Assembly: GCA_017544125.1 (NCBI GenBank)
Contig: JAFYET010000273.1
Location: 1-10,193, forward strand
Direction of reading: 5' to 3'
Length of the DNA: 10,193 nucleotides
DNA from: Ruminococcus sp.
GTDB taxonomy: Bacteria > Bacillota > Clostridia > Oscillospirales > Ruminococcaceae
Both the position numbers and the translations under genes were made by a program. This document shows, one piece after another, positions 6,458 through 10,193 of the stretch; position 1 is the first letter of the stretch; each line of letters starts with the position of its first letter. The notes below the pieces were generated by a model, which was given only the letters and a program-made list of their open reading frames with translations, was not told the DNA's origin and made no database searches.

Positions 6458-7234
6458 TTGGGAAAGATAATATCCGTAATAACCCAGAAGGGCGGTGTCG
6501 GCAAGACGACCACCGTCAATGCCCTTTGCGCTACCCTTTCAAGGAAGGATTACCGGGTGCTTGCCATTGATATGGACCCCCAGGGCAACCTCTCATTCTC
6601 GACAGGGGCTGACACCGAATCAAAGCCCACCATATACGAGCTTATAAAGGGCGATGTGGGGGTCAAGGAAGCCATTCAGCGAATGAGCATGACCGACATC
6701 GTGCCCTCAAACATCCTCCTCTCGGGCATTGAGCTTGAATACACGGGCAAGAACAGAGAGTTCCTGCTGTATGCAGCGCTCAAAGAGGCGCAGGCTTTCT
6801 ACGACTATATAATAGTAGACTCGCCCCCGGGGCTTGGCATACTCACGGTCAATGCCCTTACGGCGTGCGATTACGTTATCATTCCCATGATGCCGGATAT
6901 ATTCTCGCTGCAGGGGCTTACCCTCGTTTACGAGACGATAGACTATGTAAAGCACACGATAAACCCCGGCATAGAGATAGCCGGCGTGCTGATAAACCGC
7001 TACGTCAAGCGCTCAAAGCTGCACAAGGAGGTCTACGGCACAGCGAAGATGATATGCCAGAAGCTGCACATTCCGCTGTTTGAAACGGTGATAAGAAACT
7101 CAACAGCCCTTGCCGAAGCGCAGGCGCTGCAAATGGACATCACCGAGTATGCACGCCGCAGCACAGGCACGAAGGACTTCTCCTCCCTGCTCACCGAGCT
7201 CGAACGCTACGGCATGGTGAAGCACCCGTACTAA
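6458..7234 (+). CDS. ParA/MinD-family positioning ATPase
   Basis: 258 residues, typical for ParA/Soj. The deviant Walker A KGGVGKTTT is at residues 11-19 (signature Lys11 and Lys16), the Walker A' motif IDMDPQGN at 37-44, and the Walker B region YDYIIVDSPPGLG at 115-127. Basic residues near 181-190 (RYVKRSKLHK) lie where ParA proteins bind DNA non-specifically. The start is TTG 6458 with AAAGGAAGTGAG ending ~5 bases upstream; no ATG precedes it. Such ATPases form ATP-dependent dimers that coat the nucleoid and position plasmids, chemoreceptor arrays, carboxysomes or flagellar components. No ParB follows, so it is an orphan ParA; the next gene (7406) is its likely partner. FlhG was considered, but the usual flhF neighbour is absent here and the protein lacks the FlhG amphipathic C-terminal helix. 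Confidence 0.93.
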   Translation: MGKIISVITQKGGVGKTTTVNALCATLSRKDYRVLAIDMDPQGNLSFSTGADTESKPTIYELIKGDVGVKEAIQRMSMTDIVPSNILLSGIELEYTGKNREFLLYAALKEAQAFYDYIIVDSPPGLGILTVNALTACDYVIIPMMPDIFSLQGLTLVYETIDYVKHTINPGIEIAGVLINRYVKRSKLHKEVYGTAKMICQKLHIPLFETVIRNSTALAEAQALQMDITEYARRSTGTKDFSSLLTELERYGMVKHPY

Positions 7235-7386
7235 TGCATAATGCATAATGCATAATGCATAATTGAGGTGTCCTGCTTCGCAGGACGTATTATAATTGAT
7301 AATTACCGCCGCAGGCGGTGTCCGAATGGACATAATGCGCCGAAGGCGCACATTCATTATGCATTATGAATTATGCATTATGCATT
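7233..7386. repeat. Multi-hairpin palindromic element between parA and the ComFB-like gene
   Basis: It begins with four perfect AATGCAT heptamers (7233-7260) starting inside the parA stop codon. It ends with the inverse array ATTATGCATTATGCATT (to 7386), giving terminal inverted repeats AATGCATAATGCATAATT. Four nested hairpins lie between: GTCCTGC/GCAGGAC (7270-7286), ACCGCC/GGCGGT (7305-7319), GTCC/GGAC around GAAT (7320-7331) and TGCGCC/GGCGCA (7336-7350). About 150 bp with no coding capacity, so a MITE- or REP-like element is plausible. A related partial copy is at 10119-10193. Confidence 0.75.
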
Positions 7387-7405
7387 GACAAAGAGTGGTG
7401 TATAT

Positions 7406-8071
7406 ATGGCAAAAACAAGAAAAGATATAGACAAGCAGGCGATGTTCTCGAAGATAATGCCTTCTGGGGATCAGCCGCATACGGTGGCACCGAATGTCAA
7501 GAATATGCAGCCCTTTGACCCCTATGAGGACGAGCGTGACAAGCGCTCGGCAGAGGTCAGGGAGGAGCTTGCAAGGCAGCACATGACCCCCGAGGAGATA
7601 GAGGCTGAGAAAAAGGCCGAGGAGGAGGCGCTCGCCAAGGAGCAGCAGGCAAAAGCTCCCAAGGCAGACAAAGCCCCCGATGTGGAGGAGATAATAAACA
7701 CCTACTCCAAGGACAAGGAGGGCGCACCCCAGGCTGAGAGCAAGGAAAAGCCCGAGCCCCCCAAGCAGCCCGCCCCCGAGCCAAAGCCCGCAGAGCCCGC
7801 ACCTGCCCCCGACACGGCGGTCAAGGTGATAAACATTCACGAGCGAATGGTGGCAAGCAGGATAGAGGCGGCGCTCAAAAAATTCGGCTGCTGCTCTTGT
7901 ACGCTGTGCCGCAACGATGCCATGGCAATGGCGCTCAACACCGTAAGCCCCAAGTACATCGTGACCACCGAGGCAGACGTTGAGGCGCTGCTCAAAAACG
8001 AAAGCCCCGACGAGGTAACGCAGGCGATATCAAAAGCCATTCTCCACGTCAAGGCTAACCCGAGGCACTGA
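7406..8071 (+). CDS. ComFB-domain protein with long disordered linker, putative ParA partner
   Basis: 221 residues from ATG 7406 (AAGAGTGG upstream; an earlier in-frame ATG lies within the repeat element). Three parts: a basic N-terminal peptide (MAKTRKDIDKQAMFSKIM), an acidic Glu/Lys/Ala/Pro-rich linker (~45-140), and a C-terminal domain (~143-221). The latter begins NIHERMVASRIEAALKKFG, then CCSCTLC (residues 162-168), RNDAMAMALNTVSPKY (to 184) and ends in KANPRH. This matches the late-competence ComFB family: helical, with a Cys cluster that binds metal in some members. Some ComFB-like proteins have been reported as cyclic-di-nucleotide receptors. Basic N-terminal peptides that stimulate ParA ATPases occur in ParB, MinE and similar partners, so this may be the ParA partner; that is inference. 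Residues 172-173 onward match less closely than the Cys cluster. Confidence 0.82.
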   Translation: MAKTRKDIDKQAMFSKIMPSGDQPHTVAPNVKNMQPFDPYEDERDKRSAEVREELARQHMTPEEIEAEKKAEEEALAKEQQAKAPKADKAPDVEEIINTYSKDKEGAPQAESKEKPEPPKQPAPEPKPAEPAPAPDTAVKVINIHERMVASRIEAALKKFGCCSCTLCRNDAMAMALNTVSPKYIVTTEADVEALLKNESPDEVTQAISKAILHVKANPRH

Positions 8072-8090
8072 AACGCAGCTGCGCTGCTCA

Positions 8091-8125
8091 GTGAAAAGTG
8101 AATAGTGAATAATGAATAGTTAAGA
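8091..8125 (+). repeat. Degenerate 7-bp tandem repeat before terminator
   Basis: Five consecutive 7-bp units: GTGAAAA, GTGAATA, GTGAATA, ATGAATA, GTTAAGA. It follows the ComFB-like gene by 19 bp and leads into the terminator stem. The 10-bp palindrome CGCAGCTGCG lies just before it at 8074-8083. Confidence 0.6.
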
Positions 8126-8128
8126 ATA

Positions 8129-8165
8129 AGAGGTACCGCATTGTGCGGTACCTCTGTTTTTGTTT
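8129..8165 (+). terminator. Strong terminator of the parA/ComFB-like unit
   Basis: A perfect 12-bp stem, AGAGGTACCGCA (8129-8140) with TGCGGTACCTCT (8144-8155), has a TTG loop and the tail GTTTTTGTTTG. It is the best terminator in the window and ends the unit starting at 6417. Confidence 0.92.
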
Positions 8166-8264
8166 GTTCTTTGATCATGCCTTTTGGCACAGTGTACTTA
8201 TGCACGCATACTATGAACAAGTAGTTAACAAATAGCTAATTCAAGAAAAAACCTTTTGAGGTAT

Positions 8265-8290
8265 TGAATTTTAAAAACAACTGCCGATTA
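8265..8290 (+). promoter_or_regulatory. Possible sigma28-like promoter of the 8330 gene
   Basis: GCCGATTA (8283-8290) differs at one position from GCCGATAA and at two from GCCGATAT. TGAA at 8265-8268 with a 14-bp spacer is a weak -35. A sigmaA alternative (TATTAT at 8292-8297) has no good -35. The terminator at 8129-8165 just upstream supports a separate promoter here. Confidence 0.4.
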
Positions 8291-8329
8291 GTATTATGTA
8301 AGCTATAACCACGGGCGGGAGGTGATCTT

Positions 8330-9340
8330 ATGCAGGTGAACGCAGCGGCGGGCAGCAGACCCGTATACAACGTATCCGAACCATATAAACGGCAGACCGC
8401 AGCAAGCGGCGAGACGGCTTTTTCTGCGCCCGGCGATAAGGTCGAGATATCCCCCAAAGGCAGGGAGATGTATGCGCAGAGCGTAGCGGCTCAGAGCAAG
8501 GGCAGTGATAGCTATGATGAAATCTTAAGCACCCTGCAAAGCTCCGTGCCGTATATGAAGCTGCAAACAGGCAGTGCCGTAAACACCAAAAATGACGGCA
8601 GGGTCAACACCCTTGATATGAACCCAAAGCTGCTTGACAAAATGCAGAGCGACCCCGCATTTGCCCAGAAGATAGGGCAGCGGCTAAAAGATGTCGAGCG
8701 GGCGCACAAGCTGGTTGACAGCTATATGAAGGCAACAGGCAGCACCGTTGTGTGCAGCCACGCATATCTTGATGAGGACGGGAATTACTGCTGCTTTGCC
8801 ATTACCGAGCGCAAGGACGAGCAGAACGAAGAGCTTCGTGCGCAGGCTCAAGAAAACGCCGAAAAGCTCATGGAAGCTGTGCGTGAAAAGAACAAAGATG
8901 CCGCCGACAGGCTATCGCAGCTGTTTGCGCAGGCAGAGGAAAAGGGCGTGCTGCTGCTCGATGAGAAGGATATGAAGCTATTCAGCGTGACGGCAAGGGC
9001 GTTTGAAGAAGCACAGAGCGGTGAAGCAGATGAAGCTGCCGACGAGGGTGAAACGGAGTCTGAATCGGTGGGCGGCTGTATGGGTATAAATGCCCAGAAG
9101 CTCGCACGTATGCTGGCAGCTGCCAAGACACGTTCACAGGTGCAGTCGGTGATAGCGATGATACAGTCGGATATCAAGGAGTGCGACCAGGGTGCGGCAA
9201 ACGGCTATGATGTTGACGAGGCATCATACAAGGCGGCGGAGCAGCTGCTGAGTCAGGCAAAGTCACAGCTTGCCTCGGCCGACAACAGAGAAGCCACCCC
9301 GCAGGAAGAAATGATGCAGGCTATGGCATCGCTTATGTGA
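8330..9340 (+). CDS. Uncharacterised flagellar-associated protein (DUF6033-like?)
   Basis: 336 residues; GGGAGGTGAT, a near-perfect ribosome site, lies 3 bases before the ATG. The N-terminal ~35 residues are Ala/Ser/Thr-rich and lead into GDKVEISPKGREMYAQS, resembling the DKVEIS segment of FlgM N-termini and of several flagellar-locus proteins. Residues ~50-160 may form a globular domain (DGRVNTLDMNPKLLDKMQ... CSHAYLDEDGNYCCFAIT). Residues ~165-215 are a Glu/Lys/Ala-rich coiled coil, ~225-245 an acidic stretch, and ~245-300 helices with a Q/S-rich tail. I have only a tentative memory of such proteins as DUF6033; no enzymatic motif, signal peptide or membrane helix is seen. It is likely in an operon with the next gene, 60 bp downstream. 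Function unknown. Confidence 0.8.
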   Translation: MQVNAAAGSRPVYNVSEPYKRQTAASGETAFSAPGDKVEISPKGREMYAQSVAAQSKGSDSYDEILSTLQSSVPYMKLQTGSAVNTKNDGRVNTLDMNPKLLDKMQSDPAFAQKIGQRLKDVERAHKLVDSYMKATGSTVVCSHAYLDEDGNYCCFAITERKDEQNEELRAQAQENAEKLMEAVREKNKDAADRLSQLFAQAEEKGVLLLDEKDMKLFSVTARAFEEAQSGEADEAADEGETESESVGGCMGINAQKLARMLAAAKTRSQVQSVIAMIQSDIKECDQGAANGYDVDEASYKAAEQLLSQAKSQLASADNREATPQEEMMQAMASLM

Positions 9341-9400
9341 TTCACAAAAGCAATAAAACCAATATATGCTGAAAAATGATTTTACAGGGAGGTGAAATTT

Positions 9401-10024
9401 ATGGAGGTAGGCGGTGTATTCTTTAGTACGAATGCAAAGACAGTCATGAAGACGGGTGAAGCGCTCGCAAACTTCGAGAAGTATGAGGAGAAGACAGAGA
9501 GCGAGGACAAGGCTTCCTCCACAGCAGTCAAGCAGGATACCTACACCAAGAGCGAGGAGCAGGTACAAAGCGACAGCGGCATCTACTCAAAGGAAACTAT
9601 ACAGAAGACCGTTGAGCAGATGGAGGAGCAGCGTGCTCAGGCAATGCAGTCTATGATACAGGAGATGCTTGGCGAGCAGGCAAAGGCAGCAGGGCTGAAA
9701 TACTTCGGTCCCGACAAGACGCTGTCACTGTCAGACATCACTCAGGAGGATATCGAAGAGGCGCAGAAGTCTATCGAGGACGGCGGCTACTGGTCGGTAG
9801 ACAGCGTAGCCACAAGGATAATGGACATGGCAAAGCTGCTTGCAGGCAATGACCCGAGCAAGCTCTCGATGCTCAAGGATTCTGTCATCAAGGGCTTTGG
9901 CAGTGCAGCAGAGCTGCTTGGCAAGAGCGGTCTTGACGATATGCCCGACATCACCAGACGCACCTATGACGAGGTGATGAGCCGCTTCGATCAGTGGGAA
10001 GCTGAGTTTAACGGCGGCGAATAG
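9401..10024 (+). CDS. Uncharacterised flagellar-associated protein
   Basis: 207 residues from ATG 9401. GGGAGGTGA (9387-9395) sits six bases before it; an in-frame GTG at 9392 overlaps that site and is rejected. Residues ~1-60 are Lys/Glu/Thr/Ser-rich and disordered with a QDTYTKSE motif; ~60-100 is a Gln/Glu/Met-rich helix (EQMEEQRAQAMQSMIQEMLG). The C-terminal domain (~105-207) includes YWSVDSVATRIMDMAKLLAG, DSVIKGFGSAAELLG and ITRRTYDEVMSRFDQWE. This last part resembles domain-of-unknown-function families in Clostridia flagellar loci (possibly DUF5610-like: G-F-x-x-A and a T-Y...F-D-x-W end). No signal peptide. Probably cotranscribed with the preceding gene. The CDS call is secure; the flagellar link is inference. 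Confidence 0.8.
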   Translation: MEVGGVFFSTNAKTVMKTGEALANFEKYEEKTESEDKASSTAVKQDTYTKSEEQVQSDSGIYSKETIQKTVEQMEEQRAQAMQSMIQEMLGEQAKAAGLKYFGPDKTLSLSDITQEDIEEAQKSIEDGGYWSVDSVATRIMDMAKLLAGNDPSKLSMLKDSVIKGFGSAAELLGKSGLDDMPDITRRTYDEVMSRFDQWEAEFNGGE

Positions 10025-10059
10025 TATTATTGCCTATAGAATTATGCAATATAAAAAAG

Positions 10060-10096
10060 ACACGCAGGCGCTGGTTTTCAGCACTGCGTGTTTTTT
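10060..10096 (+). terminator. Terminator after the 9401 gene
   Basis: ACACGCAG (10060-10067) pairs with CTGCGTGT (10084-10091), with an inner CTG-GTTTT-CAG pairing, followed by TTTTTC. The upstream A-run (10053-10058) could make it bidirectional. Confidence 0.85.
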
Positions 10097-10118
10097 CTAT
10101 GTCATGTCAGAAGCTGCG

Positions 10119-10193
10119 GTCGGCAATCCGAATGGGCGACACCTTAATTATGCATTTATGCACGCATTATCCGCTTGCGGAAAACGCTATGCA
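10119..10193. repeat. Partial copy of the multi-hairpin element
   Basis: Shares with 7233-7386 the CCGAATGG hairpin core (here inside GTCG...CGAC) and the AATTATGCAT arm, followed by AATTATGCATTTATGCACGC. It contains another hairpin, TCCGC-TT-GCGGA (10170-10181), and ends at the window edge, so its far end is not visible. Confidence 0.5.

Noticed and set aside
6458..7234. parA as FlhG (flagellar number regulator)
   Set aside because: No FlhF neighbour in the window and no matching C-terminal amphipathic helix; orphan ParA fits better.
7233..7386. CRISPR array
   Set aside because: The repeats are adjacent 7-bp units and palindromes with no spacers of regular length.
7364..7840. 158-codon Leu/Gly-rich minus-strand frame
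   Set aside because: Shadow of the ComFB-like gene. The apparent membrane segments come from reading its Glu/Lys/Ala codons backwards.
9354..9375. sigma28 promoter before the 9401 gene (TAAA ... GCTGAAAA)
   Set aside because: The -10 has two mismatches and the spacer is 10 bp instead of about 15; read-through from 8330 is simpler.

Overview
The window looks like chromosomal DNA from a motile Gram-positive bacterium of the class Clostridia. Oscillospiraceae/Ruminococcus-like is my best guess. This rests on the order flgM-flgN-flgK-flgL-(DUF6470/YviE-like)-fliW-csrA, which is the Bacillus/Clostridia late-flagellar order, on strong Shine-Dalgarno sites (GGGAGGTGA, AAGGAG) and on sigmaA promoters with perfect TATAAT boxes. 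There are no transposases, tRNAs, rRNAs or CRISPR arrays.

Layout: (1) 1-333, minus, the 5' part of a helical protein cut off by the window edge, possibly a FlgN/FliT-type chaperone. (2) 426-1043, plus, a degenerate PilZ-like protein with its own sigmaA promoter, ending at a terminator convergent with csrA. (3) 6052 down to 1144, minus, a seven-gene flagellar operon: flgM (anti-sigma28), flgN (chaperone), flgK and flgL (hook-filament junction), a YviE/DUF6470-like gene, fliW and csrA (FliW-CsrA flagellin control switch). A sigma28-type promoter (exact GCCGATAT -10) lies just upstream of flgM, so sigma28 would drive its own inhibitor and the late parts. (4) About 300 bp of unexplained sequence at 6160-6380. 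(5) 6458-8071, plus, a sigmaA-driven pair: an orphan ParA-type ATPase and a protein with a long acidic/proline-rich linker and a C-terminal ComFB-like domain. The pair is separated by a multi-hairpin repeat and closed by a strong terminator. (6) 8330-10024, plus, two uncharacterised genes with very strong ribosome sites, preceded by a possible sigma28-like promoter and followed by a terminator. Their sequences (a FlgM-like DKVEIS segment, low-complexity N-termini) suggest flagellar-associated proteins. (7) 10119-10193, part of another repeat element.

Working together: regions 3 and perhaps 6 are late flagellar genes. Regions 2 and 5 each contain a protein of a fold associated with cyclic-di-GMP sensing (PilZ, ComFB), which would suit control of motility, although the PilZ-like protein lacks the usual ligand motif. 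The most notable points are the ParA/ComFB-like pair and a family of 7-bp tandem repeats that start exactly at several stop codons and bound small palindromic elements.
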